Shown one piece after another: positions 51,995 through 61,037 of a stretch of DNA of 64,000 nt. Source of the stretch: Microbacterium schleiferi. GTDB taxonomy: Bacteria > Actinomycetota > Actinomycetes > Actinomycetales > Microbacteriaceae. Positions within the stretch are counted from its first letter, which is position 1. Each line of letters opens with the position of its first letter. The notes under the pieces were generated by a model. That model was given only the letters and a program-made list of their open reading frames with translations. It was not told the origin of the DNA and made no database searches. The position numbers and the translations under genes were made by a program. The stretch covers positions 248,001 through 312,000 of the forward strand of contig NZ_JAJGNI010000001.1 of NCBI RefSeq assembly GCF_020781975.1, read 5' to 3'.

Positions 51995-53188
51995 ATGAGC
52001 ACGTCCGACGACAAGCCCACGGGGTCGTTCTTCGACGCGATCCGGGACAGGCGACGGATCGTGTCGGTTCAGGCGACGCGCGGCATTCCGCCCGGGCTGC
52101 ATCTGGCCGCCGCGTACGCGTGGCGGTTCCTGGTGATCGCGGCAGCGGTCGGGGTCGGAATCTGGCTCGTGATCCAGCTCAAGCTGCTGGTCATCCCGCT
52201 GCTGATCGCGATTCTGCTCACGGCACTGGTATGGCCGGCGTTTACCGGGATGCTTCGCCTGCGTTTCCCGAGGTGGCTCGCGATCGCCATCGCGGTCCTC
52301 GGCACTGCAGCGATCGTCACCGGCTTGCTGTGGCTTGCCATCTGGCAGATCACACAGCAGTGGTCGTCGGTCCAGTCCCGCACCATCGAGGCGATCCAGC
52401 AGTTCCGTCAATATCTGATCGACGGTCCCCTTCACCTCACTGCCGACCAGATCGACGACCTGCTCGCGCAAGCATGGACCTTCATCCAACAGCAGGCCGA
52501 ACTGCTGTGGTCGGGTGCGCTGGCGATCGGCACCACCGTCGGGCATGTCGCAACCGGCGCGCTGCTCACGGTCTTCATCCTGCTCACGCTGCTCGCTGAC
52601 GGGGCGGGTATCTGGCGCTGGACGACGCGTCTGTTCCCCCGGGCAGCGCGACCCGCCGTCGACGGGGCCGGCCGCGCAGGCTGGGTCACTGTCGCAAACT
52701 ACGCTCGCACGCAGTTGCTCGTGGCAACGATCGACGCTGTCGGCATCGGCCTTGGGGCCTTCCTGCTCGGGGTTCCGCTTGCGATTCCCATCGCGGTGCT
52801 CGTCTTCCTCGGTTCCTTCATCCCCATCGTCGGTGCCGTCGTCACCGGCGCGCTCGCCGTCTTCCTGGCCCTCGTCTACAACGGGCCATTGATCGCGCTG
52901 TGGATGCTGGTGGTCGTGCTCGGCGTCCAGCAGCTCGAGGGCCACGTCCTCCAGCCGCTCCTCATGGGATCAGCGGTCAAGGTGCACCCCCTCGCGGTGG
53001 TGCTCGTGGTCGCCGGTGGGGCGCTCATCGCCGGCATCCCCGGAGCCCTCTTCGCCGTGCCGCTTGCGGCGTTCGTCAACGTGGTGGCGGTCTACCTCGG
53101 TGATAGGGCGTGGGAGACGGGCGCGAAACCCGAGGCCCCAGACCTGATTTGGTCGACAGTTCCGCGTCCGAGGAGAATCGGCAAGTGA
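51995..53188 (+). CDS. AI-2E family transporter
   Basis: 397 residues, about eight TM helices with the family layout: paired TMs about 40-75, a long amphipathic extracytoplasmic/cytosolic stretch (about 110-170), then membrane segments with VLVFLGSFIPIVGAVVTGAL and QQLEGHVLQPLLMGSAVKVHPL, the conserved C-terminal signature. Some family members export autoinducer-2, others are Na+/H+ antiporters, so the substrate is open. Stop overlaps the threonine deaminase start (GTGA). Confidence 0.9.
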   Translation: MSTSDDKPTGSFFDAIRDRRRIVSVQATRGIPPGLHLAAAYAWRFLVIAAAVGVGIWLVIQLKLLVIPLLIAILLTALVWPAFTGMLRLRFPRWLAIAIAVLGTAAIVTGLLWLAIWQITQQWSSVQSRTIEAIQQFRQYLIDGPLHLTADQIDDLLAQAWTFIQQQAELLWSGALAIGTTVGHVATGALLTVFILLTLLADGAGIWRWTTRLFPRAARPAVDGAGRAGWVTVANYARTQLLVATIDAVGIGLGAFLLGVPLAIPIAVLVFLGSFIPIVGAVVTGALAVFLALVYNGPLIALWMLVVVLGVQQLEGHVLQPLLMGSAVKVHPLAVVLVVAGGALIAGIPGALFAVPLAAFVNVVAVYLGDRAWETGAKPEAPDLIWSTVPRPRRIGK

Positions 53189-54411
53189 GTATCCCCACCC
53201 TCGCCGACATCGAGGATGCTGCAGCGACTCTGTCGGGAGTCATCCGCCGCACCCCGATGGACGAGTCCCTGCATCTGACCGACCTGCTCGGTGTTCCCGT
53301 CGCTCTCAAACTCGAGAACCTGCAGCGGACCGGCTCGTTCAAGATTCGCGGCGCGGCCAACCGGCTCTCCCGCCTCACGGAGTCGGAGCGTGCGCGTGGA
53401 GTCGTCGCCGCTTCTGCGGGCAATCACGCACAGGGCGTCGCGCTGGCGGCTCACGAGCTCGGCATCTCCGCGACGATCTTCATGCCCCTCGGTGTGCCGG
53501 TCCCGAAGCTCCTGGCGACCCGCGGTTACGGGGCTGACGTCGTCCTCGAGGGAGCGACCGTCGAGACACCACTTCGCCTCGCCGCCGAGTTCGCTGAACG
53601 TACGGGCGCGGTGCTGATCCACCCCTTTGATCACCCCGACATCATCACCGGCCAGGGCACCCTCGGTCTCGAGCTGATGGATGACATGCCCGATCTCGAC
53701 ACCGTCATCATCGGGATCGGCGGCGGGGGACTGATGTCGGGTGTTGCCGCTGCGGTGAAGGCCCGCGCTGCGGCGGTCGGCCGCACCGTGCGCGTCATTG
53801 GTGTCCAGGCCGAGAACTCTGCGGCCTATCCGGTCTCGCTTGCGGCGGGTCGCCCGATGGAGGTTGCCACCCGAGCGACGATCGCCGACGGCATCGCTGT
53901 CGCGCGGCCGGGAGATCTGCCCTTCGAGATCATCAGCCAGTTGGTGGACGAGGTTGTCACGGTGTCGGAGGACGACATCGCGCGGGCCCTCCTCGTGTTG
54001 CTCGAACGCGCGAAGCAGGTCGTGGAGCCCGCGGGTGCTGTCGGTGTCGCCGCCATCCTCGCGGGTAAGGTCGCATCCCAGGGACCGACGGCATGCGTGC
54101 TGTCGGGCGGCAACATCGATCCCCTGCTGCTGCAGCGTGTCGTCGCTCACGGACTGTCGGCATCCGGTCGCTATATGACAATGCGCATCCCACTGCCTGA
54201 CCGCCCCGGGCAGCTGGCTCGAGTCTCAGAGCTGCTGGCGCTCGCCGGCGCCAACGTCATCGAAGTCCTGCACACCCGCCATGGGCAAGGTCTACAGATC
54301 AGTGAGGTGATTCTGCAGCTCAGTGTCGAGACCCGAGGCGAAGAGCACAAGGCTCACGTGATCGCGACGCTCGAGAACGCCGGATTCGTCGTGCACGTCG
54401 CCTCCGAGTGA
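53185..54411 (+). CDS. ilvA: Threonine ammonia-lyase (threonine deaminase)
   Basis: 408 residues, fold-type II PLP enzyme producing 2-oxobutanoate for isoleucine. PLP lysine K53 in GSFKIRGA, ASAGNHAQGVA, PLP-phosphate loop GIGGGGLMSG, and a C-terminal ACT-like domain (about 325-408, RPGQLARVSELLALAGANVIEV). This short regulatory domain resembles the catabolic/single-ACT form rather than the two-domain E. coli IlvA. GTG start coupled to the transporter. Confidence 0.93.
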   Translation: MSIPTLADIEDAAATLSGVIRRTPMDESLHLTDLLGVPVALKLENLQRTGSFKIRGAANRLSRLTESERARGVVAASAGNHAQGVALAAHELGISATIFMPLGVPVPKLLATRGYGADVVLEGATVETPLRLAAEFAERTGAVLIHPFDHPDIITGQGTLGLELMDDMPDLDTVIIGIGGGGLMSGVAAAVKARAAAVGRTVRVIGVQAENSAAYPVSLAAGRPMEVATRATIADGIAVARPGDLPFEIISQLVDEVVTVSEDDIARALLVLLERAKQVVEPAGAVGVAAILAGKVASQGPTACVLSGGNIDPLLLQRVVAHGLSASGRYMTMRIPLPDRPGQLARVSELLALAGANVIEVLHTRHGQGLQISEVILQLSVETRGEEHKAHVIATLENAGFVVHVASE

Positions 54412-54418
54412 CCCCGAC

Positions 54419-54910
54419 CTACTGGCCGTCGTAGGTCTCGACCTTGACGATTTCCACGGTGATCTCGCGTCCGTTGGGCGCAGTGTATGAGGTCTTGTCG
54501 CCTTCCTTCAGGCCCAGGATGGCGGAGCCGAGCGGTGAGGCCTCGCTGTAGACATCGAGTTCTGACCCGGCACCGATCTCGCGGTTACCGAGGAGGAAAA
54601 CCTCTTCTCCACCGGCGATGACAGCGGTGACAACGGTGCCGGACTCCACGACGCCCGTGCTCTCGGGTGCGACCCCCACGGTGGCATTCTTGAGCAGAGC
54701 CTGGAGCGTGCGGATGCGAGCCTCCTGCTTGCCCTGCTCGTCCTTGGCGGCGTGGTAGCCGCCGTTCTCCTTGAGGTCGCCTTCTTCACGCGCAGCTTCG
54801 ATGCGCTTGGCGATCTCTTCACGGCCGACGGTTGACAGGTGCTCGAGCTCCGCGTTGAGGCGGTCGAAGGCCTCCTGGGTCAGGAAGGTCACCGGGGCAT
54901 CGCTGGACAC
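54419..54910 (-). CDS. greA: Transcription elongation factor GreA
   Basis: 163 residues: an N-terminal coiled coil with the acidic tip EEGDLKENGGYHAAKDEQG, which reaches the polymerase active site to trigger cleavage of backtracked RNA, and the C-terminal domain with ASPLGSAILGLKEGDK. GTG at 54910 with AAGGAG about 7 nt upstream. Convergent with ilvA, 7 bp apart. Confidence 0.97.
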   Translation of the reverse strand: MSSDAPVTFLTQEAFDRLNAELEHLSTVGREEIAKRIEAAREEGDLKENGGYHAAKDEQGKQEARIRTLQALLKNATVGVAPESTGVVESGTVVTAVIAGGEEVFLLGNREIGAGSELDVYSEASPLGSAILGLKEGDKTSYTAPNGREITVEIVKVETYDGQ

Positions 54911-54989
54911 GAGCGTCTCCTTTCGTCGGCGCCGATATGGCAAGACGCCCCGGCATCGCCAGGGCGTCGTTGATTACGGTCTGGCTAGA

Positions 54990-55409
54990 TTACGTCACCC
55001 AGCACGAGTTGATCAAACCCGTCGTCGCTGCCGCCGTCGTCGGGATCGTCTCGACGAACGCGCGGGTGTGCTCGCTCGAGGGCGGGATCACGAGCACCCG
55101 CCAGCCGACGATTCCATGCTCTTCGTCCTGCGCCTCGAGGATGCACGCGACTTCGCGTTCAAGCGGCGCGGTGATCTGGAAGCTCAGGCTTACGGTGCCG
55201 TCATCGACCACAGCGAACCCGGTGGTATCGGCATCCACGCTCTCGAGCGAGGTTGCCACCGTCATCCAGCCGAACCAGCCGATGACTGCAACCACGATCG
55301 CGAGACCGAGGACGATCACCCAGCGCGAGGGGCCCCCGCGTCGTCGTCCGTAGCGATCGTCGAGTCTCGCGCGGATCGCGTCGTCAGCGGCGGGGGGTGC
55401 GGTAGTCAT
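54990..55409 (-). CDS. DUF4307-domain membrane protein
   Basis: 139 residues: N-terminal cytosolic Arg-rich part (ARLDDRYGRRR), one TM helix (about 31-53), then an extracytoplasmic beta domain (VSLSFQITAPLEREVACILEAQDEEHGIVGWRVLVIPP) that is characteristic of actinobacterial DUF4307 proteins found beside greA. Function unknown. The ATG at 55409 lacks a clear ribosome-binding site. Confidence 0.88.
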   Translation of the reverse strand: MTTAPPAADDAIRARLDDRYGRRRGGPSRWVIVLGLAIVVAVIGWFGWMTVATSLESVDADTTGFAVVDDGTVSLSFQITAPLEREVACILEAQDEEHGIVGWRVLVIPPSSEHTRAFVETIPTTAAATTGLINSCWVT

Positions 55410-55474
55410 CGGGGGTGTCTCGTGAGTCGTTAGGCTGGAACTCCAGGCTAGACGCTGGCCAGTCGAAACGAGAC

Positions 55475-55771
55475 ATGATGCGCATTCTGTTGGGGACCTC
55501 GACCCCGGTTCCAAGCCCGTCGGAGACGGTCAATCCCGACCTCGTCACTCCGGGGCCGTGGGGCTTTCTGGTCATCGCACTGCTGGCGGTCGTGGTCATC
55601 CTGCTCATCACCGACATGATGCGCCGCATCCGTCGTGGCCGGGTGCGTGCCGACATCCGCGAAGAACTGGATGCCGAGGAGAAGGCAGAAGCTGACGCGG
55701 AGCGATCGCCCGAAGCCGACGAGACCGACGGCGACGCATCTCCCAGTGTCGACGGATCCGAGCGGTCCTAG
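55475..55771 (+). CDS. Small single-pass membrane protein with acidic tail
   Basis: 98 residues: short extracytoplasmic N-terminus, one TM (about 31-49, GFLVIALLAVVVILLITDM), basic stop-transfer MMRRIRRGRVRADIR, and a highly acidic, Ala-rich C-terminus (EELDAEEKAEADAE). Similar small proteins occur between DUF4307 and PAQR genes in actinobacteria; function unknown. Confidence 0.75.
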   Translation: MMRILLGTSTPVPSPSETVNPDLVTPGPWGFLVIALLAVVVILLITDMMRRIRRGRVRADIREELDAEEKAEADAERSPEADETDGDASPSVDGSERS

Positions 55772-55795
55772 CTGCGCGGGTCCGCTGCGGCAGTC

Positions 55796-56557
55796 CTAGC
55801 CGTGATAGGCGGGGCTGAGGCCGATGAGCAGGCACGCCGTCCAGTGGCAGAGGAACGCCAGCACCGTGCACACGTGGAAGATCTCGTGGAACCCGAAGTG
55901 GTTCGGCCACGGGTTAGGACGCTTGAGCGCGTACACGACGGCACCGAGGGTGTAAAGGATGCCGCCTACCGCGACCAGAACCATCATCGCGACGTTGGCC
56001 TGGAACAGCGGCACGATGTACATGACCGCAGCCCATCCGAGCACGAGATAGAGCGCCACGTACAGCCAGCGTGGGGCGTCGATCCAGAACACGCGGAACA
56101 GGATGCCGAGAATCGCCCCACCCCAGACCAGCGAAAGCAGAATGATCGACTGGCTCGTCGGTAGCGCGAGCACTGCGATCGGGGTATAGGTGCCGGCGAT
56201 CAGAAGCAGAATGTTCGCGTGATCGATGCGCTTGAGGACCGCGCGGGTCTTCGGCTTCCACCGGAACCGGTGGTACAGCGCCGAGTTCCCGAACAGCAAC
56301 AGCGACGTCAGCATGAACACTGCGGCCGACCATTTCGCGGCCGCTCCCTGGGACAGGGCGATCAGGACGATGCCTGCAGCTATCGCGATGGGGAAGGTGG
56401 CTGCGTGGATCCAGCCACGCCACGAGGGCTTCAATTCCTCAGGAGTGACCGACTCAGCCTCTTCGATCAGCGGCAGCCGAGGCATCTCGGCGCCATCGAC
56501 CGACTCGTCCCACTCGGGGGCCGGGCGATCAGTGGGATGGTTCACGCCAGAGCTCAC
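55796..56557 (-). CDS. Hemolysin III/PAQR-family membrane protein
   Basis: 253 residues, seven predicted TM helices after a polar N-terminus of about 45 residues. PAQR signatures: SALYHRFRWKPKTRAVLKRIDHANI (metal-site His and Asp) and HFGFHEIFHVCTVLAFLCHW (His pair). Probably a zinc-dependent membrane hydrolase or ceramidase-like protein; the 'hemolysin' name is historical. GTG start 6 nt from a -10-like TAGGCT. Confidence 0.92.
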   Translation of the reverse strand: MSSGVNHPTDRPAPEWDESVDGAEMPRLPLIEEAESVTPEELKPSWRGWIHAATFPIAIAAGIVLIALSQGAAAKWSAAVFMLTSLLLFGNSALYHRFRWKPKTRAVLKRIDHANILLLIAGTYTPIAVLALPTSQSIILLSLVWGGAILGILFRVFWIDAPRWLYVALYLVLGWAAVMYIVPLFQANVAMMVLVAVGGILYTLGAVVYALKRPNPWPNHFGFHEIFHVCTVLAFLCHWTACLLIGLSPAYHG

Positions 56558-56563
56558 CCTCCG

Positions 56564-56569
56564 AGCCTA
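56564..56569 (-). promoter_or_regulatory. Leaderless -10 TAGGCT for the PAQR gene
   Basis: Minus-strand TAGGCT, 6 nt (CGGAGG), GTG at 56557. The spacer resembles a Shine-Dalgarno motif but abuts the start. Confidence 0.55.
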
Positions 56570-56640
56570 CGAGCCGGAGTATTCCCGCGGGGGCACGCGT
56601 CGGCGCGTGGCAGCTCGCCGTACCCGGCCGGGGGCAGGAG

Positions 56641-56646
56641 TAACGT
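56641..56646 (+). promoter_or_regulatory. Leaderless -10 TAACGT for uppS
   Basis: TAACGT, 6 nt (GGCCGT), GTG at 56653. Confidence 0.6.
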
Positions 56647-56652
56647 GGCCGT

Positions 56653-57441
56653 GTGGCATCGGGACTCGGGACAGCGCGTGGCAAGGGCCCGCTGTATCGG
56701 CTCTACACCGCTCGGCTTCGCCGTGAGCTGACCCCCGAGAACATGCCGCATCACATCGCGATGATGATCGACGGAAATCGGCGTTGGGCGCGTCAGCTCG
56801 GCTACGAGACCGCCGCACACGGTCATCGAGCGGGAGCCGCGAAGATGCGGGAGTTCCTGGAGTGGTGCGACGACCTCGGAGTCAAGGTCGTCTCGCTCTA
56901 CCTACTCTCGACCGACAATGTCCGAAAGCGCGATGCCGCCGAGTTGAACGACCTGCTTCAGATCATCGCTGAGCTTGCCGAGGAGATCTCGCGGGTTCGC
57001 GACTGGCGGGTCAAGCACGTGGGTCGAGCCGAGCTCCTACCCCCTGAGCTCACCAGGGTGCTCCGCGCCGCGGAAGATCGGACAGCTGGCAACCCCGGCC
57101 TTCACGTGAATCTGGCTGTCGGTTACGGGGGGCGTTCCGAGATCGTGGATGCCGTCCGCAGCATCATCGCCGCCCACGATCGGGACGGCGGGTCCCTCGA
57201 GGAGCTTGCCGCAAGCCTCACCCCCGAGCAGATCGGTGAACACCTGTACACCGGGGGGCAGGCAGACCCCGACCTCGTCATCCGAACCTCCGGAGAGCAA
57301 CGGCTCAGCGACTTCCTGCTCTGGCAGAGCGCACACAGCGAGTTCTACTTCATGGAGGCGCTCGGACCCGACCTTCGGGAAGTGGACTTCCTTCGTGCGC
57401 TGCGTAATTATGCGAGTCGGGAGCGCCGCTTCGGCGGCTGA
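56653..57441 (+). CDS. uppS: Isoprenyl (polyprenyl) diphosphate synthase, cis-prenyltransferase
   Basis: 262 residues. Catalytic Asp in MIDGNRRWARQ, the GHRAGAAKM segment, and the family signature VIRTSGEQRLSDFLLWQ followed by EFYF and FLRALRNYASRERRFGG. Makes the C50-C55 lipid carrier for cell wall synthesis from IPP and a short allylic primer. Chain length (decaprenyl or undecaprenyl) cannot be read off. Confidence 0.95.
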   Translation: MASGLGTARGKGPLYRLYTARLRRELTPENMPHHIAMMIDGNRRWARQLGYETAAHGHRAGAAKMREFLEWCDDLGVKVVSLYLLSTDNVRKRDAAELNDLLQIIAELAEEISRVRDWRVKHVGRAELLPPELTRVLRAAEDRTAGNPGLHVNLAVGYGGRSEIVDAVRSIIAAHDRDGGSLEELAASLTPEQIGEHLYTGGQADPDLVIRTSGEQRLSDFLLWQSAHSEFYFMEALGPDLREVDFLRALRNYASRERRFGG

Positions 57442-57485
57442 GGGACCCCTGCGCCAGCCCACGCCTTCGTCCGGCGTGCGAAAAT

Positions 57486-58616
57486 GTGACAGTGACGGGT
57501 GATATCACGACGTATATCGAGTCCTTCGATTCCGAGCCCGGCTACCTCGACTGGGCGGCATTCGGACCGCTCTCGCCAGTTGTTCGCAGCGAAGTGCACG
57601 CGGATGCCGAGCTCCTCGGAACGGGCCGCCGCTCGAGCGTTGACCTCGTCAACGAGCACGTCGACCAGTCGCGCTCTCACGCGGCTTCCGTGCTGGGTGT
57701 TCCCGCGGAGCAGATCGTCATTCAGCCCTCGACCAGTCACGGCCTGCAGCAGGCGATCTACGGCCTCAGCGGCACGCTTCTGCTCTCTCGTGCCGAGTAC
57801 CCGGCGTTGACGATCGCCGCGGCGCGCGCCGAGGCGTCGCTCGGCACGATGCGAGCGGCGTGGCTCGAGCCCGGGAACGGGTTCGTGACCCCGGATGCCG
57901 TCCGCGAAGCCCTCACCGATGAGGTCACGGCGGTCGCCGTGAGCCTCGTGGATTTTCGCACCGGCTATCGCGTCGACCTCAGCGCCCTCCGCGATGTGAT
58001 CGGAGACCGACTGCTCATCGTCGACGCGATCCAGGGGCTCGGGATAGTAGACGCCGATTACGGTGCGGCGGATGTCGTCTGTGCCAACGGATACAAGTGG
58101 CTGCGCGCCGGACGCGGCACCGGCGTCGCCACCTACAGCCCGCGTGCGGTCGATCGGCTGACCCCGGTGCTCTCGGGCTACGCCGGGGTTGCCGATGGAC
58201 TGCCCGTGGATGAGGTGCCTGAGCCGTCGCGAGATGCGCGCGCTTTCATCGTTTCGAAGGCCGATTCGCTCGCGGCTGCTCGCCTGGGTAGCGCACTCCA
58301 TGAGATTCACGAGGTCGGTGTGGCGACGATCGCCGCAGCCGTCGAGGCGCGGGCAACGCGAGTGATCGAGATCGCCGATGAGAACGCCATCCCCGTCATC
58401 ACGCCGCGAGAGCCCGAGCGCCGCGCGGGGATCGTGACGTTGGCTCCGGAACCGCAGGACGCGGGGCCGCTCGCGGCTGCCCTCGCTAATGCGGGAGTCA
58501 CGATCACCCCCCGGGGCGGCACGATCCGCGTCTCTGCCCACGCCGGTACCGATGACGAATCGCTGTCGCTGCTGGCCGCCACGCTCTCGGCCTACGTGGC
58601 AGCCCGAGCCTGGTAG
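57486..58616 (+). CDS. Class V aminotransferase (kynureninase/isopenicillin epimerase-like)
   Basis: 376 residues (or 374 from GTG 57492). PLP fold-type I: substrate/PLP region STSHGLQQAIYG, VDAIQGLGIVDADYG with the PLP-ring Asp, and Schiff-base lysine in VCANGYKWLRAGRGTGV. The N-terminus LDWAAFGPLSPVVRSE matches this family. Substrate not predicted (cysteine desulfurase-like or amino-acid aminotransferase are possible). A GAAAAT hexamer lies 6 nt before GTG 57492, so that start is also plausible. Confidence 0.85.
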   Translation: MTVTGDITTYIESFDSEPGYLDWAAFGPLSPVVRSEVHADAELLGTGRRSSVDLVNEHVDQSRSHAASVLGVPAEQIVIQPSTSHGLQQAIYGLSGTLLLSRAEYPALTIAAARAEASLGTMRAAWLEPGNGFVTPDAVREALTDEVTAVAVSLVDFRTGYRVDLSALRDVIGDRLLIVDAIQGLGIVDADYGAADVVCANGYKWLRAGRGTGVATYSPRAVDRLTPVLSGYAGVADGLPVDEVPEPSRDARAFIVSKADSLAAARLGSALHEIHEVGVATIAAAVEARATRVIEIADENAIPVITPREPERRAGIVTLAPEPQDAGPLAAALANAGVTITPRGGTIRVSAHAGTDDESLSLLAATLSAYVAARAW

Positions 58617-58803
58617 GGCTCGGAGGAATTTACCTCGATGTAACGGTGTCGACAGCGTGTCGATGCCTACGGCGCCCGATCCCCGTCGTACGTTCAACTC
58701 GTCGGGCAAGGCGCCCGACCGGGTCGGCCGTCAGGATCGCGACTCGTGACCCCTGGTCGACTCGCTGGGTACCGGGAATTACCACCCGGGGCGGGAGTGG
58801 GTT
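58617..58803. other. Intergenic region before phoH-like gene
   Basis: 187 bp without a convincing gene. A 28-codon ORF at 58663-58749 has no start signal. A small inverted repeat CCGGG/CCCGG (58772-58776 with 58785-58789) lies just upstream of the PhoH gene. Confidence 0.4.
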
Positions 58804-60168
58804 GTGACCACACGGGCAGCACAGGCACAGGACCGGGTTCACCAGGACGACCGGATCGAAGATGCCGAGCAGGATCAGACGCTGCGCACCTACGTGCTCG
58901 ACACATCGGTGCTGCTGAGCGATCCGCGCGCGTTCTTCCGATTCGCCGAGCACAACGTCGTGGTCCCGGTGGTGGTCATCACCGAACTCGAAGGCAAACG
59001 GCACGATCCAGAGATCGGATACTTCGCACGGCAGGCGCTACGCCACCTCGATGAGTTGCGCGTCGAGCACGGACGACTCGACTTCCCGGTCCCGGTCGGC
59101 GCCGGCGGAACGCTGCGGGTCGAGTTGAACAACACCAACCCTGACGCGTTGCCTTCGGGTATGCGACTGGGAGACAACGACAGCCGCATCCTTGCCGTGG
59201 CCATGAACCTGGCATCCGATGGTCAGGAGGTCACCGTCGTCTCCAAGGACCTGCCGATGCGGGTCAAGGCGGCGTCGCTCGGCATTTCGGCCGAGGAGTA
59301 CCTTGCCGAGCAGGCTGTCGACTCCGGCTGGACCGGCATCGCGACGATCGACATCTCCGGGGACGAGCTCAGCGATCTGTACGAAAGCGAAGTCGGCGCC
59401 AGCGACCAGGTGACGGGGCTGCCGGTCAACACCGGCCTGATCATTCACTCCGAGCGGGGCTCGGGCCTTGGCCGTGTCACCGGCGACGGTGGTTACCGAC
59501 TCGTGCGTGGCGACCGCGATGTGTTCGGACTGCACGGCCGCTCGGCTGAGCAGCGCGTGGCGATCGACCTTCTTCTCGATCCCGAGGTCGGCATCGTGTC
59601 CCTTGGCGGCCGGGCTGGCACGGGGAAGTCGGCTCTTGCCCTGTGCGCGGCGCTCGAGGCAGTGCTCGAGCGGCAGCAGCAGCGCAAGATCATCGTTTTC
59701 CGTCCCCTGTTCGCGGTCGGCGGCCAGGAACTCGGGTACCTGCCCGGCGATCAGACCGAGAAGATGAACCCCTGGGGCCAGGCGGTGTTCGACACGCTCG
59801 GGTCGGTCGTCTCTGGCAATGTCCTCGACGAGGTCGTCGAACGGGGGCTCCTGGAGGTCCTTCCCCTGACGCACATCCGCGGTCGCTCCTTGCACGACGC
59901 CTTCGTGATCGTCGACGAGGCCCAGTCGCTCGAGCGCAACGTGCTGCTCACGGTGCTCAGCCGCATCGGCCAGAACTCCCGAGTCGTCCTCACCCACGAT
60001 GTCGGCCAGCGAGACAACCTTCGGGTGGGTCGCCACGACGGTGTCGCCTCGGTGATCGAGACGCTCAAGGGTCAGGCCCTGTTCGGGCATGTCACCCTCG
60101 TGCGGTCGGAACGGTCCGCTATCGCGGCCCTGGTCACCGACCTCCTGGAATCGGGAGAGCTGTCCTGA
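58804..60168 (+). CDS. PIN-PhoH family ATPase/ribonuclease-like protein
   Basis: 454 residues. N-terminal PIN nuclease-like domain (about 25-165: [23 protein letters not shown]) fused to a C-terminal PhoH helicase-like ATPase (about 230-454) with Walker [14 protein letters not shown] and Walker [12 protein letters not shown]. PhoH2-type proteins couple RNA unwinding with RNase activity. GTG at 58804 with a GGGAG element about 6 nt upstream. No separate toxin/antitoxin partner visible. Confidence 0.92.
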   Translation: MTTRAAQAQDRVHQDDRIEDAEQDQTLRTYVLDTSVLLSDPRAFFRFAEHNVVVPVVVITELEGKRHDPEIGYFARQALRHLDELRVEHGRLDFPVPVGAGGTLRVELNNTNPDALPSGMRLGDNDSRILAVAMNLASDGQEVTVVSKDLPMRVKAASLGISAEEYLAEQAVDSGWTGIATIDISGDELSDLYESEVGASDQVTGLPVNTGLIIHSERGSGLGRVTGDGGYRLVRGDRDVFGLHGRSAEQRVAIDLLLDPEVGIVSLGGRAGTGKSALALCAALEAVLERQQQRKIIVFRPLFAVGGQELGYLPGDQTEKMNPWGQAVFDTLGSVVSGNVLDEVVERGLLEVLPLTHIRGRSLHDAFVIVDEAQSLERNVLLTVLSRIGQNSRVVLTHDVGQRDNLRVGRHDGVASVIETLKGQALFGHVTLVRSERSAIAALVTDLLESGELS

Positions 60169-60380
60169 GGCGGGAAGGATCGCGCTGTGAGCGAACCCTC
60201 ACGCAACCATGAGAAGAGTCTCATCGAGAGGTGGGTCATCGGGGACCCGGCGTCTGTCACCATTGGTGCAACGGGTTCCGCGAGCCCCCCAGATCGCGAG
60301 ACCCTCCGGTCGGTGACCCCCCAATAACCGGCCCTGCCCCCGGCGACACCCCAGACGCCGGGGGCACTCTCATGCCCTGG
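60169..60380. other. Intergenic region with bidirectional terminator
   Basis: 212 bp between convergent genes. Apart from the hairpin at 60335-60366 it holds only a weak 46-codon ORF (60187-60327, GAAGGA 7 nt upstream of GTG) that I do not call, and a 6-bp inverted repeat ATGAGA/TCTCAT near 60208. Confidence 0.4.
60335..60366. terminator. Intrinsic terminator between phoH-like and response-regulator genes
   Basis: Perfect 11-bp stem TGCCCCCGGCG/CGCCGGGGGCA (60335-60345 with 60356-60366) and 10-nt loop, serving convergent transcripts. Confidence 0.9.
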
Positions 60381-61037
60381 TCACTCCCAGCGGTAGCCGG
60401 CTCCGCGTACGGTGGCGATGTGATGCGCGCCGAGCTTGCCTCGGAGGTAGCGCACGTACACGTCGACGACGTTCGACCCGGGATCGAAGTCCATCTCCCA
60501 GACCCGGCTCAGAAGCTGTTCGCGGGAGAGCACCATTCCCGGGCTGCGCAGAAACTGCTCAGCAAGAGCGAACTCCCGGGCCGACAGTTCAACCTCCCGC
60601 CCCCCGACCAGCGCGCGCCGTGACAACAGATCGAGTGAGACCTCACCGTGGACGATCGTCGTCCCCGCGTCGGCTGGTACCTCCCGCAGCCGTGAGCGCA
60701 CACGCGCGAGGAGTTCCTCGAAGGTGAACGGCTTTCGGATGTAGTCGCTCGCCCCGGATTCCAGCCCTTCGACGGTATCCCGAGTGCTGGTGCGGGCAGT
60801 CAGCATGATGATGGGCACCGTGCGGCCTTCACGACGAATCTGACGAAGGACCTCGAGCCCGTCCAGTGTCGGCAGACCGATGTCGAGGAGCGCGAGGTCG
60901 ATCGCTCCGCCCCGAAGGAGCTCGAGAGCCGGCGGCCCGTCGTCGACGATCACCGTCTCATAGCCTGCGGCGCGCAGGCCACGTTCCACGAACGCCGAGA
61001 TCTGCGGCTCGTCTTCTGCGATGAGGATCCTCGTCAC
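60381..61037 (-). CDS. OmpR-family response regulator
   Basis: 218 residues: receiver with phospho-acceptor D52 (LLDIGLP), Lys in IRKPF, and winged-helix DNA-binding domain ending RYLRGKLGAHHIATVRGAGYRW. The GTG start overlaps the kinase stop (GTGA); the kinase is promoter-proximal here, the reverse of the 14.7-17 kb system. No target site recognised nearby. Confidence 0.94.
   Translation of the reverse strand: MTRILIAEDEPQISAFVERGLRAAGYETVIVDDGPPALELLRGGAIDLALLDIGLPTLDGLEVLRQIRREGRTVPIIMLTARTSTRDTVEGLESGASDYIRKPFTFEELLARVRSRLREVPADAGTTIVHGEVSLDLLSRRALVGGREVELSAREFALAEQFLRSPGMVLSREQLLSRVWEMDFDPGSNVVDVYVRYLRGKLGAHHIATVRGAGYRWE

Noticed and set aside
58663..58749. 28-codon ORF upstream of phoH-like gene
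   Set aside because: No start signal or -10 at the expected distance, and composition like random GC-rich DNA.
60187..60327. 46-codon ORF with a plausible ribosome-binding site
   Set aside because: No recognisable features, weaker GC3 than neighbours, and located in the terminator region; kept only as a note.
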